The notes under the pieces: model-generated
Told to the model about the DNA's origin: nothing
Databases searched by the model: none
The model's input: only the letters and a program-made list of their open reading frames with translations
Part shown: piece by piece, positions 41,831 to 50,975 of the stretch
How positions within the stretch are numbered: position 1 is the first letter of the stretch
Layout of the letters: the number at the start of each line of letters is the position of its first letter
Translations under genes and position numbers: made by a program
Assembly (NCBI RefSeq): GCF_000238595.1
Contig: NZ_AGTS01000072.1
Span: forward strand, 44,499 to 108,498
Direction of reading: 5' to 3'
From: Acidovorax sp. NO-1
GTDB lineage: Bacteria > Pseudomonadota > Gammaproteobacteria > Burkholderiales > Burkholderiaceae_C
DNA: 64,000 nt

Positions 41831-42985
41831 TCAGTCCTCGCGAGACAACAGCAGGCTGACATGCGACGACATCACGCCGCCGTCCGCATGGATGAAGGCG
41901 GTGCGCGGCGGCGCAATCTGGCGTTCTCCGGCCTGCCCGGTCATCTGGCGCCAGGCCTCGACCGCATGTGCCAGGCCACCGGCCACGCCGCAGTGGCCAT
42001 ACGACAGCAGGCCGCCATGGGTGTTGAGCGGCAGCGCACCGGTGGGCGCAAAGTCGCCCCTGCGGGCGCGCTGTGCTGCGCCGCCACGCGGCGCAAAGCC
42101 AATCTCTTCGAGCAGCATGACCAGCGTGATGGTGAACGAGTCGTACACCGCCAGGTAGTCCACGTCGTCCAGGCCCAGTCCTGCCTCGCCGAAGGCACGC
42201 TGCGCCGCCTCGGCCGCGCCGCACTGCATCACGTCCGCCATGGCTGTGAGGTGCTGGTGGCGGTGCGCCTGGCCGGCACCCACCATGGCCACGGCGCCGC
42301 TCGCCGAAGGGTGTGCGGACACCACGAGGGCCATGGCACCGTCGGAGATCGGGCAGCAGTCCAGCAACGACAACGGCCGGGCGATGGGTTTGGCGTTCAG
42401 CACCTCCTGCACCGTGATCGGCGTGCGCAGGTGCGCATCGGGGTGCCTGGCCGCGTTGCCGCGCATGAGCACCGCAAACTCGGCAAGGTCCGCCGAAGTC
42501 ACGCCCGTGCGGTGCATGTACTCCGATGCCATGAGCGCGTAGTACGCAGGCACCGAGGCGCCGTTGGGCACCTCGAAGTCAGCATCGCCCACCTGCGCCA
42601 GCGTCTGGATGGAGCTGTCGCGCGACTGGCCGGTGAGGCGGTTCTCGCCGCCCAGCACCAGCACGTTGCGGCAGCGGCCCGAGCGCACCAGATCCCGCGC
42701 CGCCATCAGCATGGCAGCGCCCGAAGCGCCGCCCAGCTGCAGCCCGTGCGCGTAATGCGGCCGCAGCGCCAGGCGCTCACACACCAGGGTGGACAGCATC
42801 AGGTGCGGCAGCGTAGTGGCATAGCCGCAGAGCACGCCATCGATTTCATGGCGCGCAAGGCCTGCACTGTCGATGGCCTGCGCTGCAGCCGCATCCATCA
42901 GATCAAGCGCAGTGCGCCCTTCATGGCGGCCGAACGAGGTGCCACCGGCCCCCCGCACATACGCCGTTTGCAGCGCTGCAGTCAT
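41831..42985 (-). CDS. Thiolase-like protein (SCP-x/Ltp2 type) without nucleophile Cys
   Basis: A 384-residue thiolase-fold protein. The place of the nucleophile Cys reads LQLGGASGAAML (Gly), and the C-terminal catalytic region reads YDSFTITLVMLLEEIG instead of a H-x-C-F type motif; GHCGVAGGLAHAVEAW is near the end. This suggests it is not a true thiolase but a relative such as the Ltp2-type acyl-CoA aldolases, which also pair with DUF35 proteins. It overlaps the iclR stop by 4 bp (ATGA) and is the first enzyme gene of the operon. Confidence 0.82.
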   Translation of the reverse strand: MTAALQTAYVRGAGGTSFGRHEGRTALDLMDAAAAQAIDSAGLARHEIDGVLCGYATTLPHLMLSTLVCERLALRPHYAHGLQLGGASGAAMLMAARDLVRSGRCRNVLVLGGENRLTGQSRDSSIQTLAQVGDADFEVPNGASVPAYYALMASEYMHRTGVTSADLAEFAVLMRGNAARHPDAHLRTPITVQEVLNAKPIARPLSLLDCCPISDGAMALVVSAHPSASGAVAMVGAGQAHRHQHLTAMADVMQCGAAEAAQRAFGEAGLGLDDVDYLAVYDSFTITLVMLLEEIGFAPRGGAAQRARRGDFAPTGALPLNTHGGLLSYGHCGVAGGLAHAVEAWRQMTGQAGERQIAPPRTAFIHADGGVMSSHVSLLLSRED

Positions 42986-43821
42986 CGTTTTGTCTCCTTG
43001 TGGATGGTGGGTGCCCGCCGGTCGGCGCGGGTGGCCTCGGCCCAGCGCACCTGGCACACCGTGGCCTCGTGCAGCAACGCCTGCGCCAGTGCGGCCTCGC
43101 GGGTGAGAATGCGCTCGTTCAGCGCGGCAATGCTGAGGGCTGCCACCGGCCGGCCTTCGGCATCGAGGATGGCCACACCAATACCGCCCATGCGCTCCAC
43201 GACCACATCCAGCAGCACGGCATAGCCGCGTTCCCGTGCCTGCGCAACGCGCTCGCGCAGCAGCGCCGGGGTGATGCGCGGGTAGCGTTCGAGCTGCCCG
43301 CTCAGGGTTTCCAGGGCAGCTTCGCATTCGTCGTCGGGCAGCCAGGCCAGCAGCGCGAGGCTGCCTGCACCCACCCCCAGCGGGCGGCGGCTGCCCACGT
43401 TGAGATAGTTGGCCCGGATGGGGTAGGTGCCTTCCTCGACGTCGATGCACAGAGATTCGACGCCGCTGCGGATCGACAACACCACGCTGTCCTGGAACAC
43501 CCCCGCCAGACGCATCAGGCTCGGGCGTGCCAGGGGGCGGGGGTCAAAACGCCGCAGCGCAGCAGCCCCCAGCACCGTGAGCTCCGGGCCCAAGGTGAAT
43601 TCCTTGCTCTTCGCGTCGCGCGCCACAAAGCCTTCGCGCGCCATCACATCCAGCAGGCGCAGCGCTGTCGCCTTGTCCAGATCGGCAGCGGCTGCAATGT
43701 CGGTCAGGCGCACGCCACCGCCCTCGGACATCACCCGCAGCACGCGCATCGCGCGCTCCACGGAGGAGGTGCTGCCTCGCTCATGGGTGATGACGGCTTT
43801 GGGGCGTGCTGGGGATGGCAT
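42982..43821 (-). CDS. IclR-family transcriptional regulator (operon head)
   Basis: A 279-residue IclR regulator: winged helix-turn-helix at about 20-80 (LTDIAAAADLDKATALRLLD), then the effector-binding domain (FQDSVVLSIRSGVESLCIDV). It is the first gene of the minus-strand catabolic operon, coupled to the thiolase-like gene by an ATGA overlap, so it probably controls its own operon. Two candidate operator repeats lie just upstream. Confidence 0.92.
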   Translation of the reverse strand: MPSPARPKAVITHERGSTSSVERAMRVLRVMSEGGGVRLTDIAAAADLDKATALRLLDVMAREGFVARDAKSKEFTLGPELTVLGAAALRRFDPRPLARPSLMRLAGVFQDSVVLSIRSGVESLCIDVEEGTYPIRANYLNVGSRRPLGVGAGSLALLAWLPDDECEAALETLSGQLERYPRITPALLRERVAQARERGYAVLLDVVVERMGGIGVAILDAEGRPVAALSIAALNERILTREAALAQALLHEATVCQVRWAEATRADRRAPTIHKETKR

Positions 43822-43828
43822 GGATAGA

Positions 43829-43845
43829 GTTTCTTTCGATGAAAC
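43829..43845. promoter_or_regulatory. Candidate IclR operator 1
   Basis: GTTTC-N7-GAAAC perfect inverted repeat 8 bp upstream of the iclR start, overlapping its leader. Placement suits autoregulation. Confidence 0.45.
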
Positions 43846-43903
43846 TGTTTGTGTGCCATCAATCTATGCGCTTGCCCACCAGCAGTCAAAACAGTCCCTG
43901 CAA

Positions 43904-43920
43904 GTTTCATCAAGCAAAAC
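43904..43920. promoter_or_regulatory. Candidate IclR operator 2
   Basis: GTTTC-N7-AAAAC, one base off the first site, 75 bp away in the iclR/histidine-phosphatase promoter region. Same spacing as site 1. Confidence 0.4.
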
Positions 43921-44042
43921 TTTTGATCTGCAGAAACTCTGGCGGTGGGCGGTCTGTGCGTTGTGTTTATGGCGCACGACGCAATGTTCGAAGTCGCCGC
44001 AGTGACAAAGGCGCTTTCACACCGAAAGCCACAATCTGCGCC

Positions 44043-44714
44043 ATGGGAACCCTCTACCTTGTGCGCCACGGCCAGGCCTCGTTTGGCGCTGCAGACTACG
44101 ACCAGCTCAGCCCCCTGGGCCGCCAGCAGGCAGTGCGCCTGGGCGAACACTGGCGCGCACGAGGGATGGCGTTCGACGCGGTCATCACCGGCACGCTGCG
44201 CCGCCACACGCAAACGCTGGAAGGCATTGCCGAAGGCCTGCAGGCCGCACCCGAGGTGCTGCAGTTACCAGGACTCAACGAATACGACAGCCACGCCCTG
44301 ATCGCGGCCATCCACCCCCAGCCCCTGGGCCCGGCCGACACGCCCGAGCGCTACCGCGCGCACTTTCGTGTTCTGTGTGACGCGCTGGCGCAGTGGATGG
44401 CGGGTGTCATCAGCCCCCAGGGCATGCCGACATGGAACGAGTTTTCAGCCGGGGTGCGCAGCGCGCTGGACCATGTGCGCCACCACCATGCAGGCCAGAA
44501 CGTGCTGCTGGTGAGCAGCGGCGGCCCCATTTCCACGGCCGTGGGCGAGGTGCTGGGCACGGCGCCCGAGGTGACGATTGCGCTGAACATGCGCATCCGC
44601 AACAGCGCGGTGACGGAGTTCTCGATTGCGCCCAAGCGCTTGATGCTGCAGACGTTCAACACGCTGCCGCACCTGAACGAGCTGGAGCATGCGCAGTGGA
44701 TCACGCACGCCTGA
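44043..44714 (+). CDS. Histidine phosphatase (phosphoglycerate-mutase-like)
   Basis: A 223-residue histidine phosphatase: the catalytic RHG motif is in LYLVRHGQASFGAADYD, with the second half containing the acid/base Glu region and VSSGGPISTAV (in place of the usual second-His segment VxHGG). Members dephosphorylate varied substrates. The start at 44043 (MGTLYLV) fits the family; the frame is open upstream without similarity. Substrate not known. Confidence 0.85.
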   Translation: MGTLYLVRHGQASFGAADYDQLSPLGRQQAVRLGEHWRARGMAFDAVITGTLRRHTQTLEGIAEGLQAAPEVLQLPGLNEYDSHALIAAIHPQPLGPADTPERYRAHFRVLCDALAQWMAGVISPQGMPTWNEFSAGVRSALDHVRHHHAGQNVLLVSSGGPISTAVGEVLGTAPEVTIALNMRIRNSAVTEFSIAPKRLMLQTFNTLPHLNELEHAQWITHA

Positions 44715-44750
44715 GGGCATTATTCTTGGTCTTTTCGGGCCCTGGCGCCC

Positions 44751-44790
44751 GTGCATAAAGCGCCAATAGCTATTATATTTATAGCAATTC
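44751..44790 (-). repeat. Dispersed repeat family 2, copy 6 (partial)
   Basis: On the minus strand: TAATAGCTATTGGCGCTTTA, right after the creatininase-family stop at 44794. Only the first half of the consensus is present. Confidence 0.6.
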
Positions 44791-44793
44791 GCT

Positions 44794-45663
44794 TTAACGC
44801 AGCCCGGGCCCGTCCGCCAAGGTAGACAACGGCAGCGCCCGCAGCTCCTGCAGCAGCACCACCAGTTGCCCCGCAGCGGCATCCACCACCGCCCGCCCCT
44901 TGTCCACCGAGGCTCCAGCCGCGTTGCCCACGGCGCCCGCCGGGTGGTAATCCTGCATTTGCCAGCCCAGCTTGGCGCTTTTGCCGTTGCCCAGGATGGC
45001 GTAGCGCTCCGACCGGTCCTGGGAGGTGGAGCGGAAGTTTTGCGCGTGCTCCATGTGCACCGTGGCGGGCGCCAGGTGCAGCATCATGGAGGTCTCGATC
45101 TCGCCCGCATGGATGCCAAAGCGGTGCTCCTGGGCGCTGAACTGCTCGGCCACCGACTCGGGCAGCGGCAGGCTGAACCAGCTGGCGCTGTAGACGATGA
45201 GATCGCAGCGGCTGCGCAGCTCGCGCGCCACGATGTCCATCACGCTGACCTGGCCGCCGTGGCCGTTGAACATCAGCAGCTTCTTGACGCCCGCGCGGGC
45301 CACACATTCACCAATCTCCGTCCACAGCGCAATCACCGTGGCCGGGGACAACGTGAGCGTGCCGGGAAAGCGGATGTGCTCGGGGCTCAGGCCCACGTTC
45401 TGCGGGGGCAGGAACAGCACCGGCAAATCGGCGGGCAGTTGCGGCAGCGCGGCATCGATCACCCCCTGCAGCAGCGTGGCATCGACCGACAGGGGCAGGT
45501 GCGGCCCATGCTGCTCGATGGCCGCCACCGGCAGCACAGCCACCACCTGGTCGGCCTGGCCGCTGTGATGCAGCGCGGCAAAGTCGCGGGTGGTCAGGTC
45601 CGCCCAGAAGCGCGAGGGCAAGGCCAGGGCGGAGGAAGTTGGGGGCACGGCGGCAGCGGTCAT
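44794..45663 (-). CDS. Creatininase-family amidohydrolase
   Basis: A 289-residue metal-dependent amidase of the creatininase family: VLPVAAIEQHGPHLPLSVD (metal ligands), FNGHGGQVSVMD, and the C-terminal GIHAGEIETSMML. Members include creatininase, mycofactocin proteins and FAPy deformylase; the substrate here cannot be read. It faces the histidine phosphatase convergently. Confidence 0.88.
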   Translation of the reverse strand: MTAAAVPPTSSALALPSRFWADLTTRDFAALHHSGQADQVVAVLPVAAIEQHGPHLPLSVDATLLQGVIDAALPQLPADLPVLFLPPQNVGLSPEHIRFPGTLTLSPATVIALWTEIGECVARAGVKKLLMFNGHGGQVSVMDIVARELRSRCDLIVYSASWFSLPLPESVAEQFSAQEHRFGIHAGEIETSMMLHLAPATVHMEHAQNFRSTSQDRSERYAILGNGKSAKLGWQMQDYHPAGAVGNAAGASVDKGRAVVDAAAGQLVVLLQELRALPLSTLADGPGLR

Positions 45664-45703
45664 GCCGCGATGTTAGCTGCGGTCTAAGCCACGCACGCAC
45701 GCC

Positions 45704-46051
45704 CTATCGCAGCGCCGTGGTGATGAGCCAGTACACACCATGGCCCGCGCCCAGTGCCAGCAGCAGCGCCAGTGCCGCACCGCTGGCGCGGGTGGGCAGG
45801 CCACAGTGCCGCTGCCACGCGCGCACCCCCAGCGCCACGGCAGCACTGGCAGCGGCCAAGACCGCCCAGAGCATCCACACCAGCCCCCGACCCATGCAGC
45901 CAAAACTTTCGCAATACAGCGTGAAGCCGTAGTACGACAGGGCCACCAGCACCGCACACAGCGCGAGCAGCAGGCCGTCCAGCACCCGCCCCATCCGCTG
46001 CGCCCTGCGCGAAGGGGGTGTGGCGGCGGCGTGGGAAGCAGGTGCGTTCAT
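45704..46051 (-). CDS. Small membrane protein, three predicted TM segments
   Basis: I do not recognise it. The 115-residue product has three hydrophobic stretches (about 25-45, 58-80, 92-112) with LYCESFGC between the first two, so two cysteines face one side. The start is ATG 46051; an ATG at 46099 in the same frame is possible. It lies upstream of the creatininase-family gene on the same strand and divergent from the AlaX-type gene. Confidence 0.6.
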   Translation of the reverse strand: MNAPASHAAATPPSRRAQRMGRVLDGLLLALCAVLVALSYYGFTLYCESFGCMGRGLVWMLWAVLAAASAAVALGVRAWQRHCGLPTRASGAALALLLALGAGHGVYWLITTALR

Positions 46052-46133
46052 GAAAGCCTCAGCAGGGGATGCGGGCCAGCATAGCGCCGGGTTGCACACA
46101 ACGTGCCGCCGCCCGTCCCGCTACCATCACCGC

Positions 46134-46886
46134 ATGACCCAAGACCTCTTCCGGCAAGACGCCTACCTGCGCGAATGCAGCGCCCACATCACCGCCGTCA
46201 CCGATGCCGGCATCGTGCTGGACCAGACCGTGTTCTACCCCCTGGGCGGCGGCCAGGCGGGTGACAGCGGCGTGCTGGTGCTGGCCGACGGCACCGAGAT
46301 CGCCATCGCCGACACCCGCAAGGGCAAGGACGGCGACGGCCACCCCACCAGTGACATCGTGCACATCCCCGCCCCCGGGCAGGAAGAGAGCTTGGCGCAG
46401 GTGGCGCCGGGCGCTGCCGTCACGGCCCGCATCGACTGGGAGCGCCGCCACCGCATGATGCGCCTGCACACCACCAGCCACCTGCTGTGCCATGTGGTGC
46501 CGCAGCTGGTCAACGGCTGCTCCATCACGCCCGACTACGCGCGGCTGGACTTTGCCATGACCGACCCGCTGGACAAGGAGCAGCTCACCGCCGCCATCGC
46601 CATGCTGGTCGCAGCCGCCCATCCTCTCACCGTGGCCTCGATCAGCGACGAGGAGCTGGACGCCAACCCTGCCCTGGTCAAGAGCATGAGCGTGCAGCCC
46701 CCGCGCGGCACCGGGCGCATCCGCACCATCCGCATCGGGGGCGAAGGCGACACGCCATTGATCGACCTGCAGCCCTGTGGTGGCACGCATGTGGCCAACA
46801 CGGCGGAGATCGGCGCCATTGTGGTGACCAAAATCGAAAAGAAAAGCGCCACCACCCGCAGGGTGGTGCTGGGCTTTGCCCAGTGA
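46134..46886 (+). CDS. Alanyl-tRNA editing protein (AlaX-like)
   Basis: A free-standing editing protein that clears mischarged Ser- or Gly-tRNA(Ala). The 250-residue protein has the editing-site zinc motif HTTSH (RLHTTSHLLCHVV) and the C-terminal QPCGGTHVANT. The N-terminal YPLGGGQAGDSG matches the AlaRS editing domain. Start 46134 (MTQDLFRQDAY). Confidence 0.92.
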   Translation: MTQDLFRQDAYLRECSAHITAVTDAGIVLDQTVFYPLGGGQAGDSGVLVLADGTEIAIADTRKGKDGDGHPTSDIVHIPAPGQEESLAQVAPGAAVTARIDWERRHRMMRLHTTSHLLCHVVPQLVNGCSITPDYARLDFAMTDPLDKEQLTAAIAMLVAAAHPLTVASISDEELDANPALVKSMSVQPPRGTGRIRTIRIGGEGDTPLIDLQPCGGTHVANTAEIGAIVVTKIEKKSATTRRVVLGFAQ

Positions 46887-47034
46887 GCGACGAGCAGAGC
46901 GCGTACCCCACGCTCAACCCTCGTGAGCCACCGCAGCCGCCCGTTGCATTGGCTTACGCGGGCCGGCAGACAAAGCGGACAATAGCGGCCGCGCACAACT
47001 GCCCGGGCTGCTGCGCCCACCCTTGCCTGCCGCC

Positions 47035-50000
47035 ATGCCAATCTCCCTGCGCTCCGTCTCGTTTGCCACCCTGCGCCAGCACCGCTGGTTCCGCCCCGCC
47101 GTCCGCGCGCTGGCGGGTGTGATCGCCCTCTGGTTCGTGACCTGGCTGGCCCTTCCACCGCTGGTCAAGGGCCCGCTGGAGCGCATTGCGTCCGAGCAAC
47201 TGGGGCGCACCGTGACGGTTGGCGGCATCGACTTTGAGCCCTGGAGCCTGGAATTCGCCCTGCGCGACGTGGCCGTGGCGGGTGCCAACGGCTCGCCCCC
47301 ACAGCTGACCATTGGCCGCGTCTATGCCGATGGCGAGTTGCAATCCCTGCTGCGCCTGGCGCCCGTGGTGGACGCCTTCACCATTGAAAACCCCGTGCTG
47401 CGCATCACCCACCTGGGTGACGGCCGCTATGACGTGGACGACATCATCGCCAAGGTCACCGCGCCCCAAAGCGAACCCGAGCCCGACACCGGCCCCGCAC
47501 GGCTGGCGCTGTACAACCTGGCGCTGACGGGCGGAAGCATCGACTTCATTGACAACGCCGTCCGCGAGACTCACGAGGTGCGCGCGCTGGCGCTGCAAGT
47601 GCCGTTCATCAGCACGCTGCCCTCGCAGCGGGAGGTGAAGGTGGAGCCCCACCTGGCGTTCACGCTGGATGGCAGCCGGTTTGACTCGTCTGTCCAGAGC
47701 ACACCGTTTGCACAGACTGGCCATGCCGATGCACAGATCCAGCTCCAGGGCCTGAACCTCGCGCCCTATCTGGGTTACCTGCCCGCGAATCTGCCCGTCA
47801 AGGTGTTGGGCGCCACGCTGGATGCGGATGTGAAGGTGGCCTTCGAGCAGCACCCGCGCATGGCCGTGAAGCTGACCGGCACCGTGCAAGCCAGCGGCGT
47901 ACGCATCGCTGACCGCCAGGGCGCCGACCTGCTGAGCTACGAGCGGCTGAAGATCGACATGGCCGATGTGCGCCCGCTGGAGCAGATCGTGCGCCTGCAG
48001 CATGTGGAGCTGACGGCGCCCGCGGTGACCGCCACGCGTGATGCGAACGGGCAGCTCAACCTGGCGCAACTGGCAGCGCCCGCCCCGCAGCCAGCGGCGG
48101 CCCAGGGCACGACCACCGCGCCTGCGGCGCCTGCAGCTGCCGCTGAACCGGCGTCTTCGCCTGCGGCCGGGGCCAGCGCAGCATCCGCCACAGCGTCCCC
48201 CGCATCCACGGGCAAAGCCAAGGCGAAGACAGCCGCCCCCGCCTGGGCGGTCGAAGTCGCCTCGGTCGCGGTGCGCGGGGGCACCCTGCGCTGGGCCGAC
48301 GCCACCACGCGCCCCGCTGCCGCCCTGCAGGCCACCGACATCACGCTGGATGCGGCCGACGTCGCCCTGCCCTTTGCCAAGGACAACGCCAAGCCCTTCA
48401 GCTTCAAAGGCGGGCTCAACCTGCAGGGCAGCACACTCAGCTTCACCGGCGAAGCCACGGACCAGAAGGCCCAGGTCAACGCCACCGTGAACGCGCTGGC
48501 GCTGCAGCTGGCCGCGCCCTACCTGGCCCAGACGCTGGAGCCCACGGTGACCGGCCAGCTCAGCGGCGATGTGGGTGTGGCGTGGCAAGCGCCCACGCCA
48601 CAGGCCGCGCAGGCAGGCGCCACCGGCGTCACCCTCAAGGCAGGCCCCTTAGCGCTGGAGCAACTGATCGTCAAGCAGGGCAAGACCACCTTGGCCAGCC
48701 TGGGCAAGCTCGACATTGCCGGGGCCGTAGTGCCTCTGGACGCACGCAGCGCCACGCTGGATCGCCTGGCCATCAGCCAGCCTCAACTGGCGGTGGAACG
48801 GGGCGCGGACGGGCGCTGGATGTTCGAGCGCTGGCTCAAGGCGGCACCCGCCGCGCAAGGCAGCGCAACGACCGACCCAGCCCCCGCCAGCAACGCCGCG
48901 CCCTGGAAGCTGCGCGTGGCCGATTTCTCGGTGCAAGGCGGCACCGTCTCGCTGGCCGACAACGCCCAGCCGCGCCCCGTGGCGCTGGACGTGACGGCGC
49001 TGGGCATCACCGCCCGCAACCTGGCCAGCGACGGCAGCAAGCTCGAAGCTTTCACGCTCACCGCCCGCGCCGCCGCACCGGGCAAGGGCAGCAAGGCCGC
49101 GCCCGGCAAGCTCGACTACCAGGGCACGCTGGCCCTGAAGCCGCTGACCACCCAGGGCAAGCTCGACGCCACCCGCCTGCCGCTGCACGCACTGGACGGC
49201 TACCTGGCCAGCCAGCTGTCGGTAGAACTGCTGCGCGCCGACGTGGGCTACCGCGGCCAGGTGGCCCTGGCGCAGACGGACAAAGGAGTCAGCCTGCGTC
49301 TGAGCGGTGATGCCGTGGTGGAAGACCTGCAGGCCAACAGCACCGCCGCCTTCACCCCCAAGACCGAGGCCCAGGTGGGTGAGGAACTGCTGGCCTGGAA
49401 GAGCCTGAACCTGCGCGGCCTGGCCGTGGCCACCGCCCCCGGCACCGCGCCGCGCGTGGAGGTCAAGGAGACCAGCCTGGTGGACTTTTTTGCCCGGGTC
49501 ACCATCAACGAGGCCGGCCGCATCAACCTGAGCGACATTGCCAAGACCCCGGCCGAGGCACGGGCGGCCAACGCGGCCAGCGTTGCGGCCAGCACGGCCG
49601 CCCCCACGGCATCAGCCCCGGCCTCAGCCGCATCGGCAACGCCCACCGCCCCTGCCACTGCTGCGGTGGCCCAGGCCGACCCGCTGGCCCCTGTGGTGGC
49701 CTTTGGCCCCGTGAGCCTGGTCAACGGCCGGGTAGCGTTCTCGGACTTTTTCATCAAGCCCAATTACTCGGCCGACCTGTCCGATCTGACCGGCAAGCTC
49801 AGCGCGTTCTCGTCCGAAGCCTCGGGTGGCGAGCCCATGCTCGCCGACCTGGAGCTGCGCGGCCGCGCCGAGGGCTCGGCATCGCTCGAAGTCACCGGCA
49901 AACTCAACCCGCTGGCCAAACCGCTGGCACTCGACATCGTGGGCAAGGTGCGCGACCTGGAGCTGCCCCCGCTCACGCCCTATTCCGTCAAATACGCGGG

Positions 50001-50865
50001 CCATGGCATCGAGCGCGGCAAGCTCAGCGTGGACGTGAACTACAAGGTGCTGCCCAACGGCCAGCTCACCGCCAGCAACCGGCTGGTGCTCAACCAGCTG
50101 ACCTTTGGCGAGCCCGTGGAGGGCGCGCCCAACAGCCTGCCCGTGAAGCTGGCCGTGGCCCTGCTGGCCGACCGCCAGGGCGTGATCGACCTGGACCTGC
50201 CCATCAGCGGCTCGCTCAACGACCCGCAGTTCCGCATTGGCCCCGTGATTTTCAAGGTCATCGTCAACCTCATCGGCAAGGCGCTGACCTCGCCCTTCAG
50301 CCTGCTGGCCAGCGCGTTGGGCGGTGGCGAAGAGATGAGCCATGTTCCCTTTGCCCCCGGCAGCGCCACGCTCACGCCCGAGGCGCAGCAGAACCTGGAC
50401 AAAGTGGCCAAGGCCCTGGCCGACCGCCCCGCGCTCAAGATCACTGTGACGGGCACGGCCAGCCTGCAGGAGGAGCGCGAAGGCCTGCAGCGCGAAAGCC
50501 TGCAACAACGGGTGCTGGCCGAAAAACGCCGCGCCAACCCGGGCGACACCGCCCCCGTGTCGGCCGCCGAATACCCCGCCCTGCTCAAGGATGTGTACCG
50601 CCGCGCCGACATGCCCAAGCCGCGCAACCTGGTCGGCCTGGCCAAGGACCTCACCGTGCCCGAGATGGAAACCCTGCTCCTGGCCCACCAGCCCGCCACC
50701 GAGGCCATGGCCGCCGAGCTGGCCACGCAGCGCAGCCAGGCGATCCGCGCGTACCTGGTGGCACAAAAGCTGCCGGTGGAGCGACTGTTTGTGGCGGCGC
50801 CCAAAGCGGGCAAACAAGCCGAAAAGTGGACACCCCGTGCGGATTTGAGCCTGGCGACACAATAG
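47035..50865 (+). CDS. DUF748 / AsmA-like large envelope protein
   Basis: A 1276-residue protein anchored by one N-terminal membrane segment (about 22-45), then long beta-rich repeats typical of the AsmA/DUF748 group, interrupted by Ala/Pro-rich linkers (about 350-400 and 855-885). The C-terminal part holds VNLIGKALTSPFSLLASALG, a DUF748 hallmark, then an OmpA-like remnant (VPFAPGSATLTPEAQQNLD). This group is thought to move lipids between membranes. Start 47035 ATG; a TTG 12 bp upstream is in frame. Confidence 0.85.
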   Translation: MPISLRSVSFATLRQHRWFRPAVRALAGVIALWFVTWLALPPLVKGPLERIASEQLGRTVTVGGIDFEPWSLEFALRDVAVAGANGSPPQLTIGRVYADGELQSLLRLAPVVDAFTIENPVLRITHLGDGRYDVDDIIAKVTAPQSEPEPDTGPARLALYNLALTGGSIDFIDNAVRETHEVRALALQVPFISTLPSQREVKVEPHLAFTLDGSRFDSSVQSTPFAQTGHADAQIQLQGLNLAPYLGYLPANLPVKVLGATLDADVKVAFEQHPRMAVKLTGTVQASGVRIADRQGADLLSYERLKIDMADVRPLEQIVRLQHVELTAPAVTATRDANGQLNLAQLAAPAPQPAAAQGTTTAPAAPAAAAEPASSPAAGASAASATASPASTGKAKAKTAAPAWAVEVASVAVRGGTLRWADATTRPAAALQATDITLDAADVALPFAKDNAKPFSFKGGLNLQGSTLSFTGEATDQKAQVNATVNALALQLAAPYLAQTLEPTVTGQLSGDVGVAWQAPTPQAAQAGATGVTLKAGPLALEQLIVKQGKTTLASLGKLDIAGAVVPLDARSATLDRLAISQPQLAVERGADGRWMFERWLKAAPAAQGSATTDPAPASNAAPWKLRVADFSVQGGTVSLADNAQPRPVALDVTALGITARNLASDGSKLEAFTLTARAAAPGKGSKAAPGKLDYQGTLALKPLTTQGKLDATRLPLHALDGYLASQLSVELLRADVGYRGQVALAQTDKGVSLRLSGDAVVEDLQANSTAAFTPKTEAQVGEELLAWKSLNLRGLAVATAPGTAPRVEVKETSLVDFFARVTINEAGRINLSDIAKTPAEARAANAASVAASTAAPTASAPASAASATPTAPATAAVAQADPLAPVVAFGPVSLVNGRVAFSDFFIKPNYSADLSDLTGKLSAFSSEASGGEPMLADLELRGRAEGSASLEVTGKLNPLAKPLALDIVGKVRDLELPPLTPYSVKYAGHGIERGKLSVDVNYKVLPNGQLTASNRLVLNQLTFGEPVEGAPNSLPVKLAVALLADRQGVIDLDLPISGSLNDPQFRIGPVIFKVIVNLIGKALTSPFSLLASALGGGEEMSHVPFAPGSATLTPEAQQNLDKVAKALADRPALKITVTGTASLQEEREGLQRESLQQRVLAEKRRANPGDTAPVSAAEYPALLKDVYRRADMPKPRNLVGLAKDLTVPEMETLLLAHQPATEAMAAELATQRSQAIRAYLVAQKLPVERLFVAAPKAGKQAEKWTPRADLSLATQ

Positions 50866-50975
50866 GCGGCTGGCTGGCGGAAGGTTCCGGGGAATCCCCC
50901 GCCAGTCTGATCGCCCCGCAGGCAGCTCGCTGGGCGCCGGAACCAAACCCGTCAGCCCCGCTCCCACACTGCACC

